Notes under the pieces: generated by a model | Database searches by the model: none | Told to the model about the DNA's origin: nothing | Seen by the model: only the letters and a program-made list of their open reading frames with translations | Position numbers and translations under genes: made by a program | Assembly (NCBI GenBank): GCA_009837445.1 | Contig: VXTM01000015.1 | Span: forward strand, 55,276-119,275 | Length of the DNA: 64,000 nucleotides | Direction: 5' to 3' | Source of the DNA: Acidimicrobiaceae bacterium | Lineage (GTDB): Bacteria; Actinomycetota; Acidimicrobiia; Acidimicrobiales; Aldehydirespiratoraceae | Shown: one piece after another, positions 24,769 to 34,055 of the stretch | How the letters are laid out: each line of letters starts with the position of its first letter | Position numbering within the stretch: position 1 is the first letter of the stretch

Positions 24769-26139
24769 GTGACCGATCTGCTCATTCATGGTGGTGCGGT
24801 GGTCACTGTGGACGACACCGGCACGATCCATGACCCGGGCTGGGTGTACGTCCGGGGCAACCGGGTGGCCGAGGTGGGGGCGCGGGAGCCGCCGTCGAGC
24901 CGTCTGCGACAGGCGACGGAGGCGATCGACGCCGCCGGCTGCGCGGTCATGCCGGGGATGACCAATGCCCACACCCACCTGTTCCAGACGTTGTTCCGGG
25001 GCCTGGCCGACGACAAGGCCCTGCTCGACTGGCTGAGAGACTGCATCTGGCCGGCCGCCGTCCATCTCGACGCCGAGACTGCCGGAGCCGCGGCCATGGT
25101 CGGGCTGGTCGAGAACCTGCGGGGTGGGGCCACCTCGGTCATCGACCACCAGTACATCCATACCGACGAGGGCATCAACGACGCCGTGTGCCGGGCGGCC
25201 GACGAGCTGGGAGTCCGGTTCCTGCTGGCCCACGGCTGGGCCGACCGCAACTACCACCCGAGGATGGAGCAGACCGCCGAGCAGGCTGTCGCCCGGGCCG
25301 ACGCGGCCCGGCGCCGCTGGGACGGCCACGACGACGATCGCATCCGGGTGGAGCTGGCGCCGCTGATCCCCTGGGGATGCTCCGACGAAGCCATGCGCAC
25401 CACCGTGGCCGCCGCCCGCAGCTGGGGCCGCGGCACCCATATCCATTGCGCTGAGACCGCGGTCGAGGTTGATATGAGCCTCGAAGAGCGGGGTACGCGC
25501 CATGTGACCTGGCTCGACTCGCTGGGAGTGCTGGGTCCCGACATGCAGCTCGCCCACAGTGTCTGGCTCGACGACGACGAGCTTGACCTGATCGCGGCGA
25601 CCGGCTCGGTGGTGGTCCACTGCCCGGTCTCGAACATGTACCTGGCCTCGGGCGTGGCCCGTGTGCCCGAGATGCGGGCCCGCGGCATCACGGTCGCGCT
25701 GGCCAGCGACGGTCCGGGCAGCAACAACCGCCAGGACATGTTCGAGGTGCTCAAGGCCACGGTGCTGCTCCAGAAGGTGCATCACCTCAACCCGCTGCTG
25801 CTGCAACCGGCCGATGTGCTGCATCTGGCCTGCCGCAACGGTGCGGCTGCCTTCGGGCTGCCCGGCGCCTTCGGCATGGTGGCCCCCGGGCAGCGCGCCG
25901 ACCTGCTGGTGGTCGACCTGGGGTCGCCGCTGGTGGCGCCGGTTCACCGGGTTCCCAGCGCTCTCGTCTACAACGCCTCTCCCCGGGATCTGCGAGACGT
26001 CGTGGTGGACGGCCGGATCCTTCTGCGGGCCGGTGAGCTGGTCGTCGCCGACGAGCACCAGATCATGGCCGAGGCCAACGCCGCCGCCCGCCGCCTCTTC
26101 ACCCGAGCCGGCATAGCCTCCCGCGTCACCCGGAGCTAA
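24769..26139 (+). CDS. Amidohydrolase of the TRZ/ATZ deaminase family
   Basis: A 456-residue metal-dependent hydrolase. It shows the metal-binding NAHTHLFQTLFRGLADDKALLDWL, GGATSVIDHQYIH, the histidine of THIHCAETAVE, HCPVSNMYLASGVARVPEM and the catalytic aspartate in ALASDGPGSNN. The THLFQTLxRG start is seen in 8-oxoguanine, guanine and atrazine-type deaminases, so a ring-nitrogen heterocycle is the likely substrate. GTG start, overlapping the end of the oxidoreductase region. It lies upstream of the molybdenum hydroxylase genes, consistent with purine-like heterocycle breakdown. Confidence 0.88.
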   Translation: MTDLLIHGGAVVTVDDTGTIHDPGWVYVRGNRVAEVGAREPPSSRLRQATEAIDAAGCAVMPGMTNAHTHLFQTLFRGLADDKALLDWLRDCIWPAAVHLDAETAGAAAMVGLVENLRGGATSVIDHQYIHTDEGINDAVCRAADELGVRFLLAHGWADRNYHPRMEQTAEQAVARADAARRRWDGHDDDRIRVELAPLIPWGCSDEAMRTTVAAARSWGRGTHIHCAETAVEVDMSLEERGTRHVTWLDSLGVLGPDMQLAHSVWLDDDELDLIAATGSVVVHCPVSNMYLASGVARVPEMRARGITVALASDGPGSNNRQDMFEVLKATVLLQKVHHLNPLLLQPADVLHLACRNGAAAFGLPGAFGMVAPGQRADLLVVDLGSPLVAPVHRVPSALVYNASPRDLRDVVVDGRILLRAGELVVADEHQIMAEANAAARRLFTRAGIASRVTRS

Positions 26140-26203
26140 GCGGAGGCGGACGGCCGGGCTCCGCTGCGAGATTCGAGGCCGCGGACCGCTAGCGTTTTCT
26201 GCC

Positions 26204-26944
26204 GTGCCTCTCGTGATCGCGTACCACCGACCTGCGTCCCTGGACGAGGCGCTCGACCTGCTGAGTTCGCCTCGGCGGGTGGCCCTCGCTGGCGGGACGA
26301 AACTAAACGCCGACCGTGAGCCCTCCGATCTGGAGGCCGTCGACCTGCAGGCGCTCGGTCTGGATCAGGTAGCCGCGGCCGGCGCCGGGCAGGTGCGCCT
26401 GGGGGCCACCGCCACCCTCGACGCGGTCCGCCGCTGTGAGTTGCTGCCCGAGTCGTTGAGGGAGCTGGTCCGGGCCGAGCAGCCGTCCACCCTGCGGACG
26501 CTGGCCACGGTGGGCGGCCTCGTAGCCAAGGCTTCGGGCGAGAGCCTGCTGCTGGCCGCCATGCTGGCTCATGAGGCCCGGGTGGCGCTGGCGGGCCCCG
26601 GCGACGCCGGATCTTCCGAGCGCGGTCTCGGAGAGTTGCTGGCCGCCGGGCTGGCGCCGGGCTCGCTGATCACCGCAGTGACCGTCGATCCTTCGGGGAG
26701 CACCGCGGTGTCCCGGACGGGCCGCACACCCGCTGACGTGCCCATTGTCGCGGCCTACGGGCGCCGAACCGACGGCTTCGTGGCCATGGCGCTCACCGGC
26801 GTGGCTGACCATCCTGTGCTGGTGGATGTGCACGACCCGACCGCGGGCCTGGACCCGGCGGGGGATTTCAGAGGCAGCCGCGAGTACCGCCTACATCTGG
26901 CGGGCACGCTCACGGCCCGGGTCATGCAGGAGCTGTACCCATGA
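26204..26944 (+). CDS. Short FAD-binding subunit of a molybdenum hydroxylase (YgfM-like)
   Basis: A 246-residue protein of the CoxM/XdhB FAD-binding family: PASLDEALDLL, then the FAD loop ALAGGTKLNADRE and a second motif STLRTLATVGGLVAKAS. In ordinary xanthine dehydrogenases the second motif reads RNxATxGGN; the arginine-asparagine and final asparagine are altered here. The C-terminal CO_deh_flav_C part is reduced. The length and degeneracy match E. coli YgfM, the partner of XdhD. The GTG start is 64 bp after the amidohydrolase stop; its stop overlaps the next ATG (ATGA). Confidence 0.8.
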   Translation: MPLVIAYHRPASLDEALDLLSSPRRVALAGGTKLNADREPSDLEAVDLQALGLDQVAAAGAGQVRLGATATLDAVRRCELLPESLRELVRAEQPSTLRTLATVGGLVAKASGESLLLAAMLAHEARVALAGPGDAGSSERGLGELLAAGLAPGSLITAVTVDPSGSTAVSRTGRTPADVPIVAAYGRRTDGFVAMALTGVADHPVLVDVHDPTAGLDPAGDFRGSREYRLHLAGTLTARVMQELYP

Positions 26945-29874
26945 CCATCGACGTCACCTTCGAGCTCAACGGCGCTGCGGTCACGCTGGCCGTGGAACCC
27001 CACCACACCCTGCGGGAGGCTCTGCGCAGTCTCGGCATGTTCTCGGTCCACTTCGGCTCCGACAGCGGCGAGACCGGCGCGGCCGCGGTGCTCTACGACG
27101 GGCGGCTCGCCTCCGCCGACGTGATCCTGGCCGCATCGGCCGACGGGCATCGGATCACCACTGTCGAGTCGCTCAACGTCTCGCCGGAGTTGCATCCGGT
27201 GCAGACCGCCTTCGTGGCCGTCGGAGCCTTCCAGTCCGGCTACTCCGCGGGCGCGATGATCCTCGGCACGCTCGCCCTCCTGGAGGAGAATCCCGACCCG
27301 TCCGAGGACGACATCCGGGACATGCTCTCGGGGATCCTCGACCGCGAGACCGCATATGTGAAGCCGGTGGAGGCCGTCAAGCGGGCTGCGGCCGTGCTGC
27401 GGGGCACCGAGACCGAGCCGTTCGCCCCGCTGGTCATTGACTCGCTCACCGACGGCTCTCGCCCGCCTGCTGAGCCGCCCACCGGCAGCCCGGCGCCCGA
27501 AGCGCCCCACGCGGTGCCCCGGCTGGTGCCGTCGCGCGAGGTTCCCGACATGGCCGTGGTGGGCAAGCCCGAAGTCAAGGTGGACGCCGTGCGGCTGGCC
27601 AAGGGCAACCCGGCCTTCACCGACGACATAGAGCCCAGGGGGATGCTGTACGCCAAGGTTCTGCGCAGCCCCCACGCCCACGCCCGCATCCTGAGCATCG
27701 ACGACTCGGCGGCCCGGGCGGTGGACGGGGTCCACGCGGTGCTGCACTACGGCAACACCCCCCGGGTCAAGTACGCCTCAGGCGGGCAGAGCTGGCCCAA
27801 CCCCCACCCCTACGACCAGGTGAGCTTCGACGACCGCGTCCGCCACGTGGGCGACCGGGTGGCCGCGGTGGCCGCCGAGACCGTCGAGGCCGCCGAGGAG
27901 GCGGTGCGCCTCATAGAGGTCACCTACGAGGTCCTGCCCGCGGTGTACGACGAGCGATTCGCCATGGACCCCGACGCCCCCAAGGTCCACGACGAGGACG
28001 ACACCACCCACATCTGCGATCCCGAGCGCAACCTGGTTCACCACATCACGGCCCAGCGGGGCGACGTTGACGGCAACCTGGCGACCGGAGCCCACGCCTT
28101 CGAGCAGACCTTCAGGGTCCACCAGGTCCAGCAGTGCCCCATCGAGCCCCACATCTCGATGGCGTGGCTCGACTCCGACGAGCGCATGGTGGTCCGCACC
28201 GCCACCCAGGTGCCGTTCCACACCCGCCGGATGCTGGCCCCCCTCATCGACATGGACATCAAGGACATCAGGGTGATCAAGCCGCGCATCGGCGGCGGCT
28301 TCGGGGCCAAGCAGGAGATGCTGATCGAGGACATCGTCGCCCACCTGGCCATCGCCACCCGCCGCCCGGTGCGCCTCGAGCTGGACAGGGCCGAGGAGTT
28401 CTACGCCAGCCGGACCCGCCATCCCCAGACCATCACCTTCCGCACCGCGGTGGACGACGACGGCAGGCTGCTGGCCCAGGACATGGCCATCATCGGCAAC
28501 ACCGGCCCCTACGGCACCCACGGCTTCACCGTTCAGATCGTGTCGGGGCTGCGCGGCCTCACCTCCTACAACGCCGCCGCCAAGCGCTTCGACTGCCACG
28601 TCGTCTACACCAACATCCCGGTGCCGGGCGCCTACAGGGGCTACGGCGCGCCCCAGGCCGAGTTCGCTCTCGAGGCCCACATGGAGGACATCGCCCGCAC
28701 TCTCGACCTCGACCCCATCGAGTTCAAGCGGCGCAACTGGGTCAAGGTCGGCGACGAGATGGACATCGCCCCCCACCTGGGTGAGCGGGCCGTGGCCGAG
28801 GAGGAGCTCGACGAGTACCCGAAGGTCATGTCGTCGGGCATCGAGGAGTGCGTCGCCCAGGGGATGCGGGAGATCGACTGGAGCCGCCGCGACGACGCCG
28901 CCTGGAAGGCCCCCACCGACCGGCCCAACATCCGGCGGGGGATCGGCTTCGCCTTCTGCATGCACGGTACCGCCATCCCGTTCCTCGATATGGGGGGCTG
29001 CTCCATCAAGCTCAACGACGACGGGTCGTTCAACATGCTCATCGGGGCCACCGACCTCGGCACCGGCGCCGACACCGTGATCGGTCAGATCGCAGCCGAG
29101 GTCCTCGGCGTGCCTCTCGACGACATCAAGGTGTACTCCAGCGACACCGACATGACCCCGTTCGACACCGGCGCCTACGCCTCGTCCACCACCTATATCT
29201 CGGGCACGGCCGCGCTGCGGGCCGCCGAGGCGGTCCGGGAGCGGCTCAAGGCGCGGGCCGCGATGCTGCTGGAGGTGGACGAGCCCTGCACCATCGAGCT
29301 GCGCGACCGCCGCGCCTACGCGGCCGACGGGCGCTCGGTCACGCTGGAGGAGATCGCCCTCGACTCGCTCCACTGGCAGGAGCAGGAGCAGATCATGGGC
29401 ACCGCCTCGCATGTCTCGCCCGACTGCCCGCCCCCGTTCGCGGCCCAGTTCGCCGAGGTGGAGGTTGATGTCGACACCGGCCAGGTGACGGTCACCAAGC
29501 TGGTGATGGCGGTGGACTGCGGGGTGGCCATCAACCCGGTCACCGCCAGCGGCCAGGTCGAGGGGGGAATGATCCAGGCCCTCGGCTACGCCCACTGCGA
29601 GGAGATCGTGCTCGATGACGAGGGACGCATGGTCAACCCGTCGTTCGGCCCCTACAAGATCTACCGGGCCGACGAGATGCCCGACACGGTTGTCTACCTG
29701 GTCCAGACCATGGAGGACAGCGGCCCGTTCGGGGCCAAGGCGGTAGCCGAGATCCCCAAGGACGGCGTGGCTCCGGCGGTCCGCAACGCCATCCTCGACG
29801 CCACCGGAGCGGCCATCAACGAACTGCCCTTCACGCCGGAGCGGGTGTGGGCGGCCCTGCAAGCCCACAGCTGA
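26941..29874 (+). CDS. xdhD: XdhD-type molybdenum hydroxylase large subunit with a cysteine-less ferredoxin-like domain
   Basis: A 977-residue protein. Residues 1-150 have the fold and sequence of the two-cluster [2Fe-2S] domain, but all eight cluster cysteine positions are replaced (S40, T45, A48, A59, S99, S102, D134, E136). From about 205 the molybdopterin-binding domains follow, with YASGGQSWPNPHPYD, GGGFGAKQEM (from 451), YRGYGAPQAEFALEAH and, near the end, GPFGAKAVAE with the catalytic glutamate E937. The molybdenum site looks complete while the electron route through Fe-S is gone. E. coli XdhD, as I recall it, shares this architecture. Probably a selenium-dependent-type hydroxylase of a purine-like substrate. 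Confidence 0.88.
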   Translation: MTIDVTFELNGAAVTLAVEPHHTLREALRSLGMFSVHFGSDSGETGAAAVLYDGRLASADVILAASADGHRITTVESLNVSPELHPVQTAFVAVGAFQSGYSAGAMILGTLALLEENPDPSEDDIRDMLSGILDRETAYVKPVEAVKRAAAVLRGTETEPFAPLVIDSLTDGSRPPAEPPTGSPAPEAPHAVPRLVPSREVPDMAVVGKPEVKVDAVRLAKGNPAFTDDIEPRGMLYAKVLRSPHAHARILSIDDSAARAVDGVHAVLHYGNTPRVKYASGGQSWPNPHPYDQVSFDDRVRHVGDRVAAVAAETVEAAEEAVRLIEVTYEVLPAVYDERFAMDPDAPKVHDEDDTTHICDPERNLVHHITAQRGDVDGNLATGAHAFEQTFRVHQVQQCPIEPHISMAWLDSDERMVVRTATQVPFHTRRMLAPLIDMDIKDIRVIKPRIGGGFGAKQEMLIEDIVAHLAIATRRPVRLELDRAEEFYASRTRHPQTITFRTAVDDDGRLLAQDMAIIGNTGPYGTHGFTVQIVSGLRGLTSYNAAAKRFDCHVVYTNIPVPGAYRGYGAPQAEFALEAHMEDIARTLDLDPIEFKRRNWVKVGDEMDIAPHLGERAVAEEELDEYPKVMSSGIEECVAQGMREIDWSRRDDAAWKAPTDRPNIRRGIGFAFCMHGTAIPFLDMGGCSIKLNDDGSFNMLIGATDLGTGADTVIGQIAAEVLGVPLDDIKVYSSDTDMTPFDTGAYASSTTYISGTAALRAAEAVRERLKARAAMLLEVDEPCTIELRDRRAYAADGRSVTLEEIALDSLHWQEQEQIMGTASHVSPDCPPPFAAQFAEVEVDVDTGQVTVTKLVMAVDCGVAINPVTASGQVEGGMIQALGYAHCEEIVLDDEGRMVNPSFGPYKIYRADEMPDTVVYLVQTMEDSGPFGAKAVAEIPKDGVAPAVRNAILDATGAAINELPFTPERVWAALQAHS

Positions 29875-31238
29875 AAGGGGCTCCTGCCGGGTCGGGGCTG
29901 ATCGTCTCGGCCGACTGGGCCGTGCCCGTCGCGCTGGACGAGCCGCAGCGCCAGTGGGGCGTGAGGGTGGCCGGCGGGCTGATCGACGACTGCGGCCCGG
30001 CCGGCGAGCTGCGGGCCCGCTACCCCGACGACGACCTCTGCGATGGGAGCGGTTGCGTGCTGCTGCCCGGCTTCGTCAACGCGCACGTGCACCTGTACGG
30101 CGTGCTGGCTCACGGGGTGCCTGCGCCGGCGCAGCCGGTGGCCGACTTCTGGGGCTTCCTGGACGACTACTGGTGGCCGCTGGTGGAGAACGCCCTCGAC
30201 CAGGAGATGATCTCAGCCGCGGCCGCCTGGGTGACCGCCGAGCTGGCGGCGGGGGGCACCACGAGCTTCTTCGACATCCTGGAGGCCCCCAACGCCCTGC
30301 CCGACGCCCTTGTTGCCGAGCGGGAGGCGATGGCCGCCAGCGGGCTGCGGGGAGTGCTGTCGTTCGAGGCCACCGAGCGGATGGGCGCGGCCAACGGGCA
30401 GGCCGGACTGGACGAGAACGCGCGCTTCATCGAGGCGTGCCGGTCCGGCGGCGGCCCGTCGGGCACCGGCGACCGGGTATCGGGCGCGATGTGCATCCAC
30501 ACCACGTTCACGTGCAGCGAGCCCTTCATACGCCGGGCCTTCGAGACCGCGGCCGAACTGGACGTGTTCTGCCACGCCCACGTCAATGAGGGAGTGCATG
30601 AGGGGCGCTGGTGCGCCGAGCATCACGGTATGCGCACCCTCGAGTTCTACGAGCGCATCGGAGTGGCCTCGCCCCGGTTCCAGGCCAGCCAGTGCGTGCA
30701 GATGTCGCCCCGCGAGATCGAGATAATCGCGGCCACCGGCGTGAGGGTGTCGCACATGCCGCTGTCCAACTGCGAGGTGGGCGGCGGTATCGCGCCAGTG
30801 CTGGAGATGCTGCAGCGGGACGTCACCGTCGGGCTCGGCTCCGACGGCTACCTCAACGACATGTTCGCGGTGATGCGGGGTGCCTTCCTGTTGCACCGGG
30901 CCGCCACCCTCGATCCCGGCGCGATCAGCGCGGCCACCGTGCTGCACATGGCCACCGAGGGCTCGGCTCGCACGATCGGCCTGGAGCGGGTGGGCCGCCT
31001 GGAGCCGGGCTGGCACGCCGACCTGCAGCTGGTCGATCTTGGTGGCCCCAAGGGCCTGCCCACCCCGGTGGAGGCCCACAACCTTTGTGACCAGCTGGTG
31101 CTGTGGCGCAACGCCGCAAATGTGAGCCGGGTGATGGTGGGCGGCGACTGGATCGTCGACGGCGGCGAGGTGATCGGTGCCGACCTGGACCGGTTGAGGG
31201 CCCGCACCCTCGAGCAGGCGGCCAGACTGTGGTCGTGA
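29847..31238 (+). CDS. SsnA-like amidohydrolase of the molybdenum hydroxylase cluster
   Basis: A 463-residue metal-dependent hydrolase with PGFVNAHVHLYGVLAHG, AAGGTTSFFDILEAPN, CHAHVNEGVHEGRW, RVSHMPLSNCEVGGGIAPV and the active-site VGLGSDGYLND. The family includes SsnA, which accompanies XdhD in enterobacteria and clostridia. It is distinct from the amidohydrolase upstream of ygfM. The proposed GTG start lies inside the last codons of the hydroxylase gene (28-base overlap). A later start is possible since AAAGGGG stands just after that stop. Likely role: hydrolytic ring deamination or opening next to the hydroxylase step. Confidence 0.85.
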   Translation: MGGPASPQLKGAPAGSGLIVSADWAVPVALDEPQRQWGVRVAGGLIDDCGPAGELRARYPDDDLCDGSGCVLLPGFVNAHVHLYGVLAHGVPAPAQPVADFWGFLDDYWWPLVENALDQEMISAAAAWVTAELAAGGTTSFFDILEAPNALPDALVAEREAMAASGLRGVLSFEATERMGAANGQAGLDENARFIEACRSGGGPSGTGDRVSGAMCIHTTFTCSEPFIRRAFETAAELDVFCHAHVNEGVHEGRWCAEHHGMRTLEFYERIGVASPRFQASQCVQMSPREIEIIAATGVRVSHMPLSNCEVGGGIAPVLEMLQRDVTVGLGSDGYLNDMFAVMRGAFLLHRAATLDPGAISAATVLHMATEGSARTIGLERVGRLEPGWHADLQLVDLGGPKGLPTPVEAHNLCDQLVLWRNAANVSRVMVGGDWIVDGGEVIGADLDRLRARTLEQAARLWS

Positions 31239-31257
31239 GACCGGTTGCCGAGGGGCT

Positions 31258-32067
31258 GTGGCTATGAGCCTGCTCAGCCAGCTTGCCGACGCGGTCGACG
31301 GCGGGGTGGCCGTGGCCTCGGCCACCGTGGTCGACACGTCGCGCTCGGTGCCCCGCCGGGCTGGGGCCAAGATGCTGGTGTTTCGCGACGGCGCAATCTC
31401 CGGCACCGTCGGCGGGGGCGAGATGGAGGCCAGGGTGGTGGCCGAGGCCGTCGCCGCGCTTGCCGACGGCCGCTGCCGTCTGCTGTCCTACCGTCTAGTC
31501 GACCCTGTCCGGGGCGATCCCGGCGTCTGCGGGGGCGACGTCCAGATATTCGTGGAGCCGCACATGCCCAAGCCGACCGTCATCGTCATGGGATACGGAC
31601 ACGTGGGCCGGGCCGTGGCCCAACTCGCCCACTGGCTGGGCTTCCGGGTGGTGGCCTCCGACGATCGGACCGGGATCGACGACGGTCCCACCGGCGGGGA
31701 GGATCCTGAGGAACTCGCCGGCGAGCCACCGAGCGGTTCTGTTGACGAGCTGGTCGTCGGCTCCGTCGCCGACCTGCTGGCGGGACGGACGCTCGAGGCC
31801 GACGCGTCGGTGGTGCTGGTGACCCGCAACGTGGACGTGGATGCCGCGTCCCTGCCCGCCCTGCTGGCCACCGACGCCGGTTACGTGGGGGTCATGGGCA
31901 GCGAGCGTCGCTGGGCCACCACCCGGGCCCGCCTGGAGGCCGATGGTGTCGATCCGGCCGCGCTTGACCGGGTCCATGCCCCTATCGGCATCGAGGTCGG
32001 GGCCGAGACCCCCGAGGAGATCGCGCTGAGCATCATGGCCGAGGTGATAGCCCATCGCCGGACCTGA
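31258..32067 (+). CDS. XdhC/CoxI-family molybdenum cofactor insertion protein
   Basis: A 269-residue protein with the N-terminal XdhC_CoxI domain (SVPRRAGAKMLVFRDG, GTVGGGEMEARVV, DPGVCGGDVQIFVEP) and a C-terminal Rossmann-type domain (VMGYGHVGRAVAQLAHW, then YVGVMGSERRW). XdhC proteins bind the molybdenum cofactor, promote its sulfuration and hand it to xanthine dehydrogenase-type enzymes. Its place directly after the hydroxylase and amidohydrolase genes supports this job. GTG at 31258 follows the upstream stop by 19 bp. Confidence 0.9.
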   Translation: MAMSLLSQLADAVDGGVAVASATVVDTSRSVPRRAGAKMLVFRDGAISGTVGGGEMEARVVAEAVAALADGRCRLLSYRLVDPVRGDPGVCGGDVQIFVEPHMPKPTVIVMGYGHVGRAVAQLAHWLGFRVVASDDRTGIDDGPTGGEDPEELAGEPPSGSVDELVVGSVADLLAGRTLEADASVVLVTRNVDVDAASLPALLATDAGYVGVMGSERRWATTRARLEADGVDPAALDRVHAPIGIEVGAETPEEIALSIMAEVIAHRRT

Positions 32068-32098
32068 ACCCGCTGGAGACGGGTCTTCACCGCTCTGC

Positions 32099-32881
32099 GT
32101 GCTGCGGGGTGGGGGCGATCTGGCCACCGGCGTGGCATGGCGGCTCACCCGGGCCGGCTGGCCGGTGGTGGTGCTCGAGCTGCCCGAGCCCTTGACGATC
32201 CGCCGGACGGTGGCGCTGTCGACCGCGGTCACCGACGGGGAGATCAGCGTGCAGGGCATGAGGGGCGTGCTGGCGGCGTCGCCTCCCGACGCGGCGGCGG
32301 CCTGCGACCGCGGCGATGTGCCGGTGCTGGTGTCGCCGGAACTGGCCGACCTCGGGCCGCTGCAGCCCGACGTCGTGGTCGATGCTCGCCTGGCCAAGCG
32401 CAACATGGACACGTCCATCGACGATGCCGACATCGTGATCGGCCTGGGTCCCGGCTTCACTGCGGGCACCGACTGCCATGCCGTGGTCGAGACCATGCGG
32501 GGTCACCGGCTGGGCCGGGTGATCTGGTCCGGCTCCGCCCTGCCCGACACCGGCACACCGGCCGAACTCGGGGGCCGGTCGGCGGATCGGGTCATGCGGG
32601 CCCCGGCTTCGGGAGAAGTCCTATGGCACGCCGGCATCGGTGACTCGGTGAGCGAGGGTCAGCTACTGGGGGAGGTGGGCGGCGCCGCGATCAGCGCGCC
32701 CTTCGACGGAGTCCTGCGAGGGGCGATACGACCGGGAACAACGGTGCCGGAGGGTCTCAAGATCGGCGATGTAGATCCCCGCTGCGATCCGTCGGCGTGC
32801 TGGGAGATCTCCGACAAGTCCCTGGCCGTGGGTGGGGGAGTGCTGGAGGCTGTGCTGGCCCACCTCAGCGGCCTAGCCTGA
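32099..32881 (+). CDS. yqeB: YqeB/EF2563-type selenium-dependent molybdenum hydroxylase maturation protein
   Basis: A 260-residue protein starting VLRGGGDLATGVAWRL and continuing AGWPVVVLELPEPLTIRRTVALSTAV. This is the hallmark N-terminus of the YqeB/EF2563 family, used as a genomic marker for selenium-dependent molybdenum hydroxylases. A middle VVVDARLAKRNMDTSIDDADIVIGLGPGF block is also conserved. Its presence supports an XdhD-type enzyme with a selenium-containing cofactor. No selD or selA gene is in the window, so selenium use cannot be confirmed here. GTG start. Confidence 0.85.
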   Translation: MLRGGGDLATGVAWRLTRAGWPVVVLELPEPLTIRRTVALSTAVTDGEISVQGMRGVLAASPPDAAAACDRGDVPVLVSPELADLGPLQPDVVVDARLAKRNMDTSIDDADIVIGLGPGFTAGTDCHAVVETMRGHRLGRVIWSGSALPDTGTPAELGGRSADRVMRAPASGEVLWHAGIGDSVSEGQLLGEVGGAAISAPFDGVLRGAIRPGTTVPEGLKIGDVDPRCDPSACWEISDKSLAVGGGVLEAVLAHLSGLA

Positions 32882-32944
32882 GAGTTCGGCCTCTAACCGG
32901 CCCGGTTGCGGCGGCATGTCGGCGGCAGCCGTAGGGTGAGTTCC

Positions 32945-33913
32945 GTGATCCGGCCTGAGTTCAACGTCCTGCCCCATGGACCCATCGAGCGGGCCGTCGA
33001 GATCGCCCGGTTCGGCGAGACACTCGGCTACCAGCGGTGCTGGGTGTACGACGAGGGGCTCGCAGCCGCCGACGTGTACGTGGCCATGACCGCCATCGCG
33101 CTGGCCACAACCTCGCTGGAGGTCGGGCCGGGCATCACCAACCCCTACACCCGCCACGCCGGCGTCACCGCCGGCGCGGTCGCCTCGCTCGACGAAGTTT
33201 CGGGCGGACGGGCCTTCCTGGGTATCGGCGCGGGGGGAAGCCTCACGCTCAACCCTCTCAGCATCGAGCGCAACCGGCCGCTGGCCGCGGTGCGCGAGAC
33301 CATCGACGCCTGCCGGCGCCTGTTCGCGGGCGAGGCCGTCAGTGTCGACGGCGTCCATGTCCGGCTGAGCGAGGCGTCGCTGCTGCACGCCCGGGCAAGC
33401 ACCGAGGTATGGCTGGCCGGGCGGGGACCGCGGATGCTCGAGCTGGGCGGCGCGGCCTGCGACGGGGTGCTGGTCGACTTCGTCTACAAGCCGCACATCG
33501 GACCGGCGGTGGAGCGGGTCCGGGGTGCCGGCCGGGCCGCCGGCAACGAGCCTCGCATCTCCTACTCCACGATGCTGGTGACCGACGACGACACCATGGC
33601 CGCCGTCAAGCCCCACTTGACCTACCGGCTGGTCGACTCGCCCGCGGAGGTGCAGGAGGCGATCGGGCTCGCTGACGCTGACGTGGCCAGGATCGGGGCT
33701 GCGCTCGCCGACGGTCTCGAGGCCGCGGCCGAGCACGTGCGGGACGAGTGGGCCCTGCCCTTTGTGATTGCCGGCACCCCCGACGAGTGCAGCCAGGAGC
33801 TGCACCGGCTGGCGGCCGAGCACGGGATCGAGTCGTTCGTCGTGCCCCTCCTCGACGACGAGTCGGCCGAGAGGCTGCTTCGCTCCGGTGCCGAGATCAT
33901 GGGATTTGCATAA
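32945..33913 (+). CDS. LLM-class F420-dependent oxidoreductase
   Basis: A 322-residue luciferase-like TIM-barrel protein: ERAVEIARFGETLGYQRCWVYDEGL, TTSLEVGPGITNPYTRHAGVTAGAVASLDEVSGGRAFLGIG split over two strands, and WLAGRGPRMLELGGAACDGVLVDF. It resembles the methylenetetrahydromethanopterin reductase-like group. It is the last gene before a strongly AT-rich break and may end the molybdenum hydroxylase operon. The redox partner and substrate are unknown. GTG at 32945 fits the homology start. Confidence 0.87.
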   Translation: MIRPEFNVLPHGPIERAVEIARFGETLGYQRCWVYDEGLAAADVYVAMTAIALATTSLEVGPGITNPYTRHAGVTAGAVASLDEVSGGRAFLGIGAGGSLTLNPLSIERNRPLAAVRETIDACRRLFAGEAVSVDGVHVRLSEASLLHARASTEVWLAGRGPRMLELGGAACDGVLVDFVYKPHIGPAVERVRGAGRAAGNEPRISYSTMLVTDDDTMAAVKPHLTYRLVDSPAEVQEAIGLADADVARIGAALADGLEAAAEHVRDEWALPFVIAGTPDECSQELHRLAAEHGIESFVVPLLDDESAERLLRSGAEIMGFA

Positions 33914-33929
33914 AACTTTATGACATAGT

Positions 33930-33957
33930 TTGAAGTTGCTGGAACATCACCTAAGGT
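33930..33957 (+). promoter_or_regulatory. Putative promoter of the Tad pilus operon
   Basis: TTGAAG (33930-33935), a 16-bp spacer and TAAGGT (33952-33957) lie in the most AT-rich stretch of this region, about 100 bp ahead of the first Tad gene. The long leader leaves room for further control. Confidence 0.45.
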
Positions 33958-34055
33958 GGCTGTTGCCGTCCCGGTTTGCTGGGTGCCGGGCGAGCCGCCT
34001 CAACCCGGGCGACCAGAGTCCCGCCTCCGAAGGCCGCGGCGCGCGGGGAAGAGCA

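Noticed and set aside
27778..29868. A 696-codon open frame antisense to the molybdenum hydroxylase gene
   Set aside because: Long antisense frames are expected in GC-rich genes; it has no family motifs and the plus-strand gene has all of them.
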